Made by a program: the position numbers and the translations under genes. Under the pieces are notes generated by a model. That model was not told the DNA's origin, searched no databases, and was given only the letters and a program-made list of their open reading frames with translations. Positions 51,112-62,400 of a stretch of 64,000 nucleotides of DNA are shown here, piece by piece; position 1 is the first letter of the stretch, and every line of letters begins with the position of its first letter. Origin of the DNA: Endotrypanum monterogeii (Eukaryota; Euglenozoa; Kinetoplastea; Trypanosomatida; Trypanosomatidae). Where the stretch lies: positions 668,705 to 732,704 of the forward strand of contig CM007347.1 in assembly GCA_000333855.2 (NCBI GenBank). Direction: 5' to 3'.

Positions 51112-52700
51112 CCTTACACAAAATGAGAACGAGTGACAACCCTCAATAGCACCGATCTGCCTCACAGGGGACAGAGAGCAAAAGAGGGGGGGGGAGAGAA
51201 CAACTAAAAACAGGAGGAGGTGAGAATATGAAGAAGCGCAACGAGGAAAGTAGATGCGCGACAATCAGACGCCACGATTTTTTTTTTCCAATTCACGATG
51301 TAGAGTCTATAGCATCACGAAACAGTTCACCAACATCACCACCACCACCACCCTCCCCCAACTCCGTTACCCTCACACGTCAACTCAACGGCCTGCTGAC
51401 ACCCGCGATGTCGTCTTTGTCACCAGACACGAGCGATTCAGAAGTAAACAAACACGCTCCCTACAAAAAAAAATTCTTATGAGTTACGAGGAGGAGGCAA
51501 CACGACACCTCAGAGGGAGGGGAGGGGGGGGGGGGATCGGAGAGAGAATGTGTGTGTGTGTGTGTGCGTGTGCGTACTAAAGAAAAGTATTCGTGAGTGG
51601 TATGAAGAGGGAGGGAGAGGGAGACAACGCAATGACGGGAGTCACTGTGACAGCAGCCTCAAAAAAAAAAAAAAGTCAAGAGGCGTAGCAACAATGATAG
51701 TAGCAAGTAAACAGACCCATGGCACCAACATCACGTCGAGAATAAAACACGATACTTGAGTTCATCTATAAAAAAAAAAAGAGGGAAAGGGTAACAGAAG
51801 CACATCCATAGCGCGCCCCCCCCCACCCCCACCCCACCCTGCATCTTGCCCTCGAACGACGAGCTCAATAAATCTGCATGAGACACATATACACGCAAGG
51901 AAACAAACGACAAGCAGACAGACTAACAAGCAAACTAAAAAAACACACTGTGCAGGCTGCCTCGTCCGAATAAAATCTCACCACTAAATGTAAACAAAGT
52001 CTAGCCTTCTCTTTATCATACTTCCCTCGCTCGGCAGGAAAAAAAAAGGGCCTAGCTGGGGAAGAGGAGGGGGGGGACAAAGCACAACTTAATGCCAAGC
52101 ATGAATCGCCCCCTCCCCTCCACCCCCCCTCCTCGATCACAGGTCAAAATAGGTTATATAAATATACAAATATATATATATATATATATATACTTCCAAG
52201 AGAACGGTGAGGGGTCACACGCATTGAGGCATGCCAAAAACACAACACCACCACCACCAACAATTTTTTTTTAAGATTTGAAAACGAAAGAGGAGGCGAC
52301 GAAGAGCGGCACGGTGGGGAAGCAACGCACAAATCAGTCTGCCTTATAACCCTGGCAAATGCCCGTTCTCAGTGGCTGCTATCGAGTGCCAGACCCCCCC
52401 CCTCTCCTCCCATGTATGACATGTTTTTTTTTCGAGAATCCCTACAGTATGTGTCATGCATGGGCCTCCCTTTCCTGAAACAAGTCGGAGCTCAGCGCCG
52501 GAGCTCTCCTGCGCGCACCGCCTCCCCCCCTCCTCCTTCTTCCCTCCCCCCTCCTCCTCCCACACGCCTTCTGTTGCTTTCTAGTCTATATAAGAATGTA
52601 TTCATACGTAGTCCAAAATCACGCTCACAGAAAAAAAAAAAAGCATCGAACTCCAGAAGTGCCATCTACCTAGTCATCCGACTTCTCCTCCTCCTTGTAC

Positions 52701-54416
52701 TCAGGCTGTCCCCTTGTGTGGAGTTGTGGTGTGTGTCAAGTCTGCCAAGACGTGCTCTTGCCCGGTCTCCTTGAGCCAGTCGCGGAACATGAACGTGATG
52801 CGCTGGTGCAGCTCATCCACAAGGTCGTCGCGCCCGGCTTCCCTCAGCTTCCCTACAGCATCAGCAATCGTGTCGTTCACATCTCGCAGTCGTAGCAAGC
52901 GGCGGCTCAGCGCTTCTCGGTAGGGCGACGGCAGAGGGCAGGGGTTCGTGCGCGTGACGTTGCTGAGGCTTACTGAATGTGACAACGGAAATGGCATGCT
53001 CTGAAACTCTGAAGGCGGGAGAATCGATTCGTGGCCGGGCAACCCCACATTCCACACGTTCAGCAACGGACTAATGCCGGAGCTGCTGATGTGTTGCTCG
53101 ATTGCTGGGTAGAAAGAGTTGTACGGAGCGAAGCGTGCGCCGCCGGCTCCCGTGGAGGAAGATGTGGCACCATTCGCCTTACTAGTACTCGTCCCAGATG
53201 TACCCAAGGTGCCGTTCGGGTTTTCACTAGGGATTAACACAGGCGGGGTGTTGACGCAGACGTACAACGTTACGTTGGTGCAATTGCTAACAATGACCGC
53301 CCCGCACAGAGCAGAGATACAGCAGTGGTGGCAATCGTGCACACTCAGCACACCGCTCACCGGGCCCAGTAACACAGTGCAGTTCGTGAGGGAGTTCAGT
53401 TCAGTGTGAGGAAGTGCAGACGGGGCGTAGATGTGCGTCTGCGAGCAGTTAGATATAGTCAAGTTTGACGACAACAAGCGTGAAGCCATGTCCGGCAGGA
53501 GGGATTGCGGCGTGATGTGCACGGTGGACACTAAGTTCTGGATGGTGACATTGTTGAAGCCAAAGGTATTTGCCGCTGCCATGGAGTTGCTGCTAATTTT
53601 CTTGACTTCGCTGTTGGTGCGGATACGCACTCGCAGGTACTGCGAGAGTACCGCCACATCAATAGTTTTTTCATTGAACTGCCAAAGGAAACTGATGCTG
53701 GGCCCGAACGGCTGCTCCACACCGTTGACCACCTCTCGGAGTACGTAGCCAAGCTCCGCCGCATCGGACATGGTCAGACGAGACGCGCGTGTTACGGCTA
53801 CGGCACTGATGAAGTCGTGCAAATGCTGCCGCACATAATCAACAATCGCTTCGGAGGCCACCCTGCTAGACACGCTTGTCCTCTTGCGCTCCACGAACAG
53901 CTGGCAGAGAAGAAAAATAAGAAGTCCCGGAAGGCTCACCTGCCGCGCGGTGGATGCAGCTGGCCAGCGGCCTTGATCAACGGTACCGCCCATCCTCTGC
54001 AGCAGAGCACGATTGCTTTCCTGTCGCAGTTGCGCCATGCTCGTCCGCTCCCCACCCGAGAACGCGGGCGTATTTTGGATACACCCCCCGCTCAAGGCAA
54101 AGAAAACGTCGAAGATGGCGTACGCGGTCGACTCGCGCATCCCAAGCAACGTCATAGCCGTTTCCTTCCATTTAGCTAGAGAAATAGAGGTCTTGATGCC
54201 TGTGGATTGGAGCACTCTGAGTACCGCTGCCGTCGTCAGTCCACTCGGGGCACTCAACAGCGCACCGCAGTTCTCAAATAGCACAGGGTTTACGCAGTAC
54301 ACGACCTGCGCAGCCCCAGAAGAGCTTCCAGCATCGCCGACATTGACGCCTGCACTGCTCAAGTGGCTGGAGCCACTACTGCTGCGGCCGAAAGAACCGC
54401 TCGGTCGGCGCGACAT
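52701..54416 (-). CDS. TBCCD1: TBCC domain-containing protein 1 (TBCCD1)
   Basis: This 571-residue protein has a C-CAP/tubulin-cofactor-C-like beta-helix at about residues 285-400 (repeats such as NLTISNCSQTHIY, NCTVLLGPV and GAVIVSNC). It is followed by FAPYNSFYP near residue 427, which resembles the FAPFN..YP motif of TBCCD1 rather than TBCC or RP2. In animals, algae and trypanosomes TBCCD1 positions centrosomes or basal bodies and linked organelles; in T. brucei it is reported at the basal body/bilobe region. The N-terminal 35 residues are Ser/Gly-rich, and a Gly/Ser/Thr linker lies near 400-425. The ATG at 54416-54414 (MSRRPSG) is chosen; the open frame upstream runs through TA and CA repeats and is leader. 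It is co-oriented with DHC2, another flagellum-linked gene. Confidence 0.88.
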   Translation of the reverse strand: MSRRPSGSFGRSSSGSSHLSSAGVNVGDAGSSSGAAQVVYCVNPVLFENCGALLSAPSGLTTAAVLRVLQSTGIKTSISLAKWKETAMTLLGMRESTAYAIFDVFFALSGGCIQNTPAFSGGERTSMAQLRQESNRALLQRMGGTVDQGRWPAASTARQVSLPGLLIFLLCQLFVERKRTSVSSRVASEAIVDYVRQHLHDFISAVAVTRASRLTMSDAAELGYVLREVVNGVEQPFGPSISFLWQFNEKTIDVAVLSQYLRVRIRTNSEVKKISSNSMAAANTFGFNNVTIQNLVSTVHITPQSLLPDMASRLLSSNLTISNCSQTHIYAPSALPHTELNSLTNCTVLLGPVSGVLSVHDCHHCCISALCGAVIVSNCTNVTLYVCVNTPPVLIPSENPNGTLGTSGTSTSKANGATSSSTGAGGARFAPYNSFYPAIEQHISSSGISPLLNVWNVGLPGHESILPPSEFQSMPFPLSHSVSLSNVTRTNPCPLPSPYREALSRRLLRLRDVNDTIADAVGKLREAGRDDLVDELHQRITFMFRDWLKETGQEHVLADLTHTTTPHKGTA

Positions 54417-54644
54417 GATCGGTGCCCCGTGTGCGTATGTATGTGTGGATTGGGAACTTGTGTAGTAAATATTCGTGAACCTTTGAAATATGTTGTTTGT
54501 TTGTTTGTCTACCCGTCCCCCGTCTCCCTCTTTCTCCTCGAATGAATGAGAGGGAGTGTGAGACGACAAGAGAAAAAATCGAATTGAGCGGCTCAAAGAC
54601 CACACGACACTTGGGGTGGTGACGGTCTCTTCTTCCCTCAAGAT

Positions 54645-54648
<4 letters not shown>

Positions 54649-54691
<43 letters not shown>
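54649..54691. repeat. (CA)n passing into (TA)n
   Basis: About six CA units followed by about 15 TA units in the leader region of TBCCD1. Confidence 0.93.
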
Positions 54692-54692
<1 letters not shown>

Positions 54693-55452
54693 GGTTACAT
54701 GGACACCAGAAAAGGCAATGGGATGCAATAGCGCAGAGAAACGGGTGGAGGAAAGACGAAGCGAGGGTGTACGAAAGTCTGGGGACATACGTGGTGATTA
54801 TACGTAATGCCGTTGTGACCGCAAATACCGCGCATGGAAAAAAAAAAGGAGGGAAACATTAAGATGGAGAAACGAGATGCTTGCAGACGATAATGCAGGG
54901 AATTCTGCACAGACTCGATCGTGGAGGACCTCCTCACCCCACCCTCTCCAGGCCGAGTGGGTTTCTTTTCGCTACTCTACGCGTCCCTTCCACTTCCCCG
55001 TCTTCGGGCAGAGGATTTTGCATGACCACCTTTATGCGAGCACACCTCTAAGCGTCTGCAATACCAGAGTGTCACCCCGGGTACTTCATAACCACGGTCG
55101 CACGGCACGTGCCACGTCGACCTCACATGCGATCGAAAATGGACCCTATACCGCACACACACACACACACACACAACAAATAAAGGTGCAGACAAATAAT
55201 TATTTTCATGCAGCTGTCTTTTTTACAGACTTTGGCCCATAACAGGAAAATATGAATCTCATTTGAACAGATGGACAAAAATGAAAACAAGCAAGAACTA
55301 AAGACCAGAAACCGTGATCACAAACGTTTACATTTTTGAAACGCATGTTGTTCTCTCTCCTAGTGTGTGTCTATTCAGGCTACCTGCTCTCTCCCGGCGT
55401 AGATATCTAGGGTAATTGCCACATTTTTCCATAGATGTACAGATCGAATATA

Positions 55453-55483
<31 letters not shown>

Positions 55484-58090
55484 TCATTTATTTATTCTCT
55501 GTGCTTTCATGTTAGGTGAAGCCTTAACAGACACTCTCATCTGCTGGTTCACACTTTCTATTTGATTTTAGGTACATAGCCTGACCGTCTCGTGTGGTGA
55601 CCTGTTGGTCACCCCAGAGGATCATGTATGCCTGATGGGATCCACCTGCTCTTCTTTTGCCACATGCACACATATATTCTCATATATACTGCTCAATCTA
55701 AAGCATATATAGACTTCTCCGTATGCCTTTATTTGAAGCGAGTGCTCCTCTGTGCCTCTGTGTGAAGCTGAGGACTGGGGTGTTCGAAGGGAGGGGGGGC
55801 AACTATTGGCGTGAGGTGTGTGAACGCGTGCCCAATGCGCTCGACGAATGTATTCAAAAGCAACAGACCGGAAATCCTCTCGGGGCTCGGTATGATTCCT
55901 GGATGTCGTTCCAGCTCGCTCAGAACTTAGACTGCTGCGCTCGAGAGCACGATGTAGAGCCACCACACCCGTGGCTGCGACCACCTGAAAGTGCAATTGT
56001 GGAATATTTTAGAAATGCTTCCGGCATACATGCATCAGTTGCTCCTAGCTGAGAATAGCTTGGCATAGCCCACGAAAATAAAAAAAAATGCACACCCAAT
56101 AAAAACGCACTGGTGTGACTAGTATATGATTTTGCCCTTTCTTATCTGGCACACTAATTCCCTTTTTTTTTCTTCTCCGCTTGCCTCTGACACTCCTATA
56201 CTCTGTTGGCGAGTGATAAGAGCCGCTGTGCTCGAATGTACACACGATGCTCACATTCATGAACCCTAGAGCTCTAGATAGGGGCCAAGAAAAGGGGGGG
56301 ATTCCTGGAATGTTGGGTGTGTCAATGATCCTCTTCAGTTTGCGTGTGTGTGTATGGAGAGGAGGACGTGCTGGAAGGGGGGGAGTCACTCGATCGCTCT
56401 CCTTTGGGGTGTTATGTAGCTCTACATGCCCCATTCTCGTGTTCGGAAAAAAAAAAGGCACATGGCAACTACTTTCTCTGGGGGTTCTCCAACTACGTTC
56501 CTACACATTCGGCTCATGCTGCGGTGGTGCCACACGGTAGAGCCCGTGAAGAGCCTCTTATTTTTCTTTCCCGTCAAAACCCTTTGAAATACCCGGGATA
56601 CTATTTCGCTGACGTAATACTTAAATACATTCCGCAAGGCATGGAGAGGTGACCGTGTATCGCAAGGAGAAAGCGCACACGCAAGGGTTCAAGGTCGGCG
56701 GGGTGTCATGGTATACCTAAAAACAAGATAAAAGACATCATGATGTAGTCGCTGACCGGAGAAAATGAGCTTCGTTTGATATATGCGCATATACATACTT
56801 GAAGGAGAAATCAGCCTCCCGAACTGCAGCAGCCTCCGTCTCTGATGGGTGGCGTGGAAGAGTACTATCGGGCCTCAGGCACCGTCTCCACCATCATATA
56901 AAATTGCACTTGAAGATTGTATCCTAAACTCGATCGTGTCTAGGTGACTTGCTGCGGTGGTGATAAGTGACTCATTTTTACATGAAGCAAACGCGTGAGA
57001 ACGAACACAATCCGAATAGCTATCCACGCATTTTTTTTTGGGGGTGATTCAGCGATTTAATACGAAAAAAAAAAAGGCTCCCTAAATGGATAAGCATAGA
57101 TCGAAACATTTTAATGACTGAGGGTCATCGTCAAAGATTACACGCAGCCCCGTTGGAAAAAAACGAGCGAAATGAGGAGGGAGAACGTCCCCTCCCCCCC
57201 CCAAAAAAAAAAGAGAAAATCAAGGAGTAGTAGTTCACACACAACCTTTTTTTTTTGAAGATATAATTATGGAAGAGGAAAAGAGTGGATGAGGGAGAAA
57301 AAATAAATTCGTAATGAAAAAAAAAACAAGCGCACGCCAAGAAAAAAATAGAAAACATCATAGACAAACAAGCGAAAATAGTCGGTAAAAAACGAGCAAA
57401 AAAACAAAAGCAAACGTGATGCGTCCCGAAAGGGGGGGGAGGGGGGAGAGAGAACGTTTATTTATTTATTTATATATATATACCGTCATGAAACGCATGT
57501 CTCCTCGTGAGGTGGAAAAAAATGAGAGAAAGTGTGTGTGGGGAGGGGGGGGGTATTTGAGGCAGCTGAAAAGAGATGATAGGAAAAAAAAGCCCTCAGT
57601 AAGTGCTTTGCTTCATATTTTTTTTTTCCACTTCTCCGGCTGGCGTCTGTTTGCCCCCCCCCTTTGCCTCCTCGTCCACATTTTCTTCCGTTGCGGGGGA
57701 AGAGGCAGAAGGAAAAAGGAAGGGAGGGGTGGGGTGGAAAGAATCTCTGTAGCTTCTTTTTCTTCACAACGTAGAGACTCAAATATGTACACACGCAGAC
57801 ACTTACTTGCTTTCTAGAAGTTGCCCGCATGTTCCAGTGAGCATGCGCATATTCCCTTTCTTTCCTCAAGGCCGCGGTGGCTGTCTCAAAGGAGAGAGGG
57901 AAAAGGGGGAAGTGAAGAGGGGATTGAATTCATGCGACTACGCCGCAGAGTCGAGATATCACCCGACCACTCAACATGAGGGTGAAAAAGAGAGGATATA
58001 CACACAAGAGGGCAGGTACCCCCCCCCCAAAAAAAAGAAGTGACCCCCTCCCTCCATTCCGCTGCCTCGAATACTGATAATCAAAAGCAC

Positions 58091-58110
58091 AATAATAATA
58101 ATAATAATAA
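58091..58110. repeat. (AAT)n trinucleotide microsatellite
   Basis: Six to seven AAT units, the reverse-strand equivalent of the ATT/TTA tracts seen on the plus-transcribed side. Confidence 0.93.
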
Positions 58111-59414
58111 GCTCAAGGCAATGACTGAGAACGATCTCGTCGTCTTGAAAATTTTCACTGTGTGTTTGTGTGTGTGCGGAGGGGGAGGGGGGGGGAGACA
58201 ACTGCAGAGGGCGTGGGAGTAGAGGGGAAGAAGGCGAATGGTTTGCCTGTTTTCCTTTTCGGCAAGCATGACAAGCATTCCAAATGTGTGCGGTGTCATC
58301 ACAGCACAAAAAGAGTGTGGAAAGAGGGGAAATTTTTTTAAAGACATATATGGCACGGCAACAAATAAGCGTCACGCAATGTCATCATTCGGTGGATAAA
58401 CCGCTGATGTATACACGTTGCAGTCAACTGAATAGTTGAAAACCATACTGAAAAGAGAAACAAACTTCGAAAAGAAAAAAAAAATTAGTCGGAGTGGATG
58501 ATAGGCGCGTACAAGAAACACCAGAACGTAATCATGGCAATAAAAGGAGAAGGGAGAGGAGTCATGGGGGCGTTGTCCGGAACGAAGCGTCGACAGTACA
58601 TAACCGGAGAACACACAAAAAAAAAAGGATTTCAAGGAGAAAAAAAACTTTTTTTTTGGGGGGGGAGAAAAACAAAGAAAAATTTTAGGGGAGTGAGCAC
58701 ACACACACACACATATATATATGAAAAATGTACATCGACAACTTCACCCACCAGAAACACAGTAAGGAGTGAGAAGAGTGACTTCTACAAACTCCGATCT
58801 TTCAACGACTCAGTGCGAGGAGCAGTCAAAGATTCGTGAGGAACCAACCGTCTCTTCCTTTCAGTATAGTCTGGTCGCTCTAGCATTACAGTACACTAGC
58901 TTAAACAAGTGATCAGATACGGGCGGCACCACCGCCGCGACGTCCTCCTCACAGGTGTTTCAGACAAAAAAAAACGTGCAGGCCAACAGGGTTTTCGATA
59001 AATACATCGCCACAGGCGGCGATACATAACCCCTTGGCGTGACCCCCCTCAAAAAAAAAAAAAAAGTTATGTGTCAAGGTAGCAAAAAAAAAAAAAACAT
59101 TCAGCTAGCATTACAAAATTAGAGGCGCTATGGAAAAAAAAAATGAGAGCTTCTCTGAAGAGACCAAAAAATGGGGGCTGAGTAGTAAGAAAAGGGAAAA
59201 AAGGCCTCGCGTGACGGAAAAAAAAAAGAAATTCTGGGACGGAACGATAGGTGGGGGGGGAGAAGTTCAACATCATGCCTAATGCCATTTTTTTTTTTGC
59301 TCAATGAGCGTCGATTGTCGTCATCATATTGTCTCACTCATCTCTTTCCCTCCCCTCCCCCCCCCCCTACGCCTCTCCGCTGAGAAAAAAATACAAATTG
59401 CCCATCGGCTCGCT

Positions 59415-62400
59415 TCATATACGCTTCTCGAAGGAGAGCTGGATCACCTGGATTTCGGTGTCAGAAAGCAGCTCAACCCCTCGATCAATGATGCGCCACC
59501 AGTCAAAAAGACGTATTTGGTAGGGCTGCAGCTTATCCGCATCACGCGCCGCTTCGTCTGCCGTAGCACCAGTCTTGTAGAGTGAGTACTGACAATAGCG
59601 GTCTAGAAATTCCAGCCGTGGGTGCACAGTTCCATAACGGCCGGTACTGTTGTAAAAGAAATGTCTCTGCGGCTGGCCCACCGGTGGAGTCTGGAAGTCG
59701 CTGTCGACTTGCAGGCCCTCCTCAAGATAAGCAGCGTGCGCGAACTTGGTGGTGATGTTGAACTCTTCTTTGACCTCTGAGTTCTTCGGATTGACCGGTA
59801 GCTGCCCTTCATATCCGCCGCGCTCTCGAAGCCGCTCCCACGGGTGGTGTCGGTAGATCTGAAGCGCAGCGTCACGCAGCTTTCCTGGTGTACTCGGGTC
59901 CGCATACTCCTGATATTTCCCCTTCATTCCTGGGTGGGTGACAAGGTAAGCAAGACACATCGTTGGCCCGGGATTAGAGAGGACCAGTTCCCCGAGAAAC
60001 TGAGACTGCAGCAGAACGTCTGCCCAATGCTCTGTGTTGCCAAAGTGTGAGACGTACGTGTGCACTGGAACACCGTACACATCGAGCACGGCATGAATGA
60101 GGCATCCCAGCTCTCCGAGCGGGGATGGCGTGACGTAGCGACGAATGGACAAGATGGGATAGCGGGTGATGAGAGCGCAGCCGTAGGTGTTGTCGAGTGC
60201 TGTGGGGCCGTAGTCTGTGTAGCGAAAACCTAGGTGGTATGCGATGTACTCGACCAAGTCGCGGTTGCCATTGGTCAGGTGCATGGTGTCACTCTCCAGC
60301 AGCCCAATGACACCCGCCTCTGTCTCGCGGAGTTTTTCTACGAGGCGAGCGAGGGAGTCGACGTTGAAGTTGTCCAGTCCGAAATGAATCGTCCAGATGG
60401 CACCAGAGAAAAAAGTCATCGCCCTCGCGGCGTCCCAGACGTCGATGCGATCGCGGAGGCTGAGATGGCCCAGGTTGTACGTGGGGTCAAGGGGGACGCG
60501 ACCCTTCGACTCGGTGATGTTCTTGCCCATTCTCTCCATCGCGTCCTCGAAGCGTTGTTGGTAGTAGGTCGCCTCAAAAGGCCTCAGATACGTATCTGTC
60601 CCTCGGTTCCTCTCTCTGCGCAGCTCCACGAGCATCTTGTGAAGGTGCAGGACCTCATTTTGGTGTTGCACGGCTGTCTTCTTGCCTTCTGGAAACGAAA
60701 TATCGGTGCTACCAAGCGTTACCCGTCCGATAAATACCCAGACAAACGAGAAGGCAACGAGCATGACAACCATCAACTGAATGGAGCGCTGCTTGCGCGC
60801 CAACTGGACATCGGCGACGGCTGTCGTCACCGCGGATGAGCCACGGATCCTACCGGCCACCATCCGCGCAGTAATGTATAACAAGGCTACCTGGGTAATA
60901 ATGAGAGGCCGCGACTTCTCACGTACTAGCCACCCCATAGGAACGAACGGATATGAGATGCACAGCGCATGCAGTACAGAAGCAGCCAGCGTGCTGATGA
61001 GGAAAGCAAACTCGAAGGATGTAAAGAAAAAACACTCTCTAGATGTGGCACCATTTGTCTCCGGACCCTGAAAAGTCTGCACGAGGCGCCGTTCACGCTG
61101 GTGCACCCAAGTCACCTCCATCACGAAGGGAAACAACACACCAATGCAGAAGGTGAAGCCGAGGCCTCCCACGAAGGCGAGAGGTTTGCAGCGCCAAGGC
61201 ATCTCCTGCGTTTTCCAGTGAGCCAAGCTCGCCATGTTCTCTGGTGAGTCCATCCTCAGTGGGTACCCCTCATGGGGCATCTCCACCACGAAATCGGTTT
61301 CGCGCGTGGCGTAGAGCATCAGCATGGTGCTCATGGCCAGCAGTGCACCAAAACGGGTCCAGCAGCCGCCGAATACGGAGTGGAGCACACGTCGCACTAC
61401 ATCAGGCCGACCCCTGGGACGAAGCAGCAGGAGAGTGAGAGGAAGAACGTCACTGGAGAAGTATAGTCCAGCTGCGAAGATACCTGCAATGACGAGGTTC
61501 GCAGGGAACGGCTTCACCGCAAGCAGCCGTGGAATGTAGTTGGCGCAGCTAAAGAACGTAATGCCGATGCTCGATATCGAGCCAAACAAGATGCCGAGCA
61601 GCGCCGGAGACGGCGCCGGGTAAAGCGTGGCGACAGCCGACACAGTGTTTTCGCTCAGTTCGTCGATCTGGCTTCCGCTAAACTCAAGGCCGCCGCTGCA
61701 GAGACTACCACTCAGTTGAGTGAGACCAGAACCAGAAGGCGGGCGCTCATTAGGGTTGCTCCTAAGGCTGAAAGACATATCACATCTCCCACCAAAGCCT
61801 CCCTTGTGAGGAGACCAGCTCATCGCCGCGGCAGACAGCCCAGGACTCTGCTGGCACGCCTCCTTCAGTGCGTTGCCCATCATGACATGTCGGTAGATGA
61901 TGGTGGTGAAAAACAGGCCCAGGACGATGCCGTAGATGACGCCAAAGAAAGGATCGATGAAGAAAGGCGAGGCGCCGACGTGTAGCACGCGGAGGAGCAT
62001 GCAGAGCACTAACCCAAGCGGTAGAGTCATTATCATGCGACGACTGTCTTCATTCCCATCCCTCGGTGCCTGCTTGAGCGACACAGCGGGGGGATACAAA
62101 AAACGTGTGAAATGAGCGAGTGACAAGAACAGTGAGCCCAGTGAGACGACCAAAATTTTATTGCGCGGACTCCCACGGATAAGCTGATGCAGGTGGGACA
62201 GCGACGCCAGCGTGTAGAAGAGGATATACATGGGCACAACGCGGTGGCTGAGCGCGGTTGGCACATGCGCTGGCTTCAGCCAGGTCCCTGCAAAATAACA
62301 CGGCCCTGTAGCCCACCGACGAAAAGAAGGGATCCTCAGGAGACACGGAGCACCGATAACGAACACCGAGCAGACCTCCCACGATAGCGACATGGCGACG

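Larger units (their letters stand above)
49716..52700 (-). other. 3.0-kb spacer between DHC2 and TBCCD1
   Basis: No gene was recognised. Purine runs predominate on the plus strand, matching minus-strand transcription: G runs near 49788-49800, 50690-50704 and 51523-51535, and A runs near 50170-50180 and 51661-51674. It also has the TA-rich block 49980-50093, (TA)n near 50263-50285, (CA)n at 51081-51111 and (TA)n near 52170-52191. The part nearest 52700 is probably the TBCCD1 3' UTR. Confidence 0.6.
54417..59414 (-). other. 5.0-kb spacer between TBCCD1 and the CWH43-type gene
   Basis: No gene is confidently recognised. The TBCCD1 leader side has (CA)n/(TA)n at 54649-54691. Purine runs dominate the plus strand from about 57000 to 59300. 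Repeats include (CA)n at 55157-55174, a TA-rich tract at 55447-55484, TTTA units at 57459-57471, (AAT)n at 58091-58110 and (CA)n/(TA)n near 58700-58722. A stretch at 55735-56045 has few simple repeats and is open on both strands, but no homology is recognised. Much of the rest is probably 3' UTR of the CWH43-type gene. Confidence 0.55.

Noticed and set aside
54417..54788. In-frame upstream extension of TBCCD1 by 124 residues
   Set aside because: It translates TA and CA repeats and pyrimidine tracts; MSRRPSG at 54416 is the sensible start.
57416..58375. Open frames of 130 codons in the CWH43 3' region
   Set aside because: Gly/Arg/Lys or Phe/Pro low complexity from purine runs; no motif.
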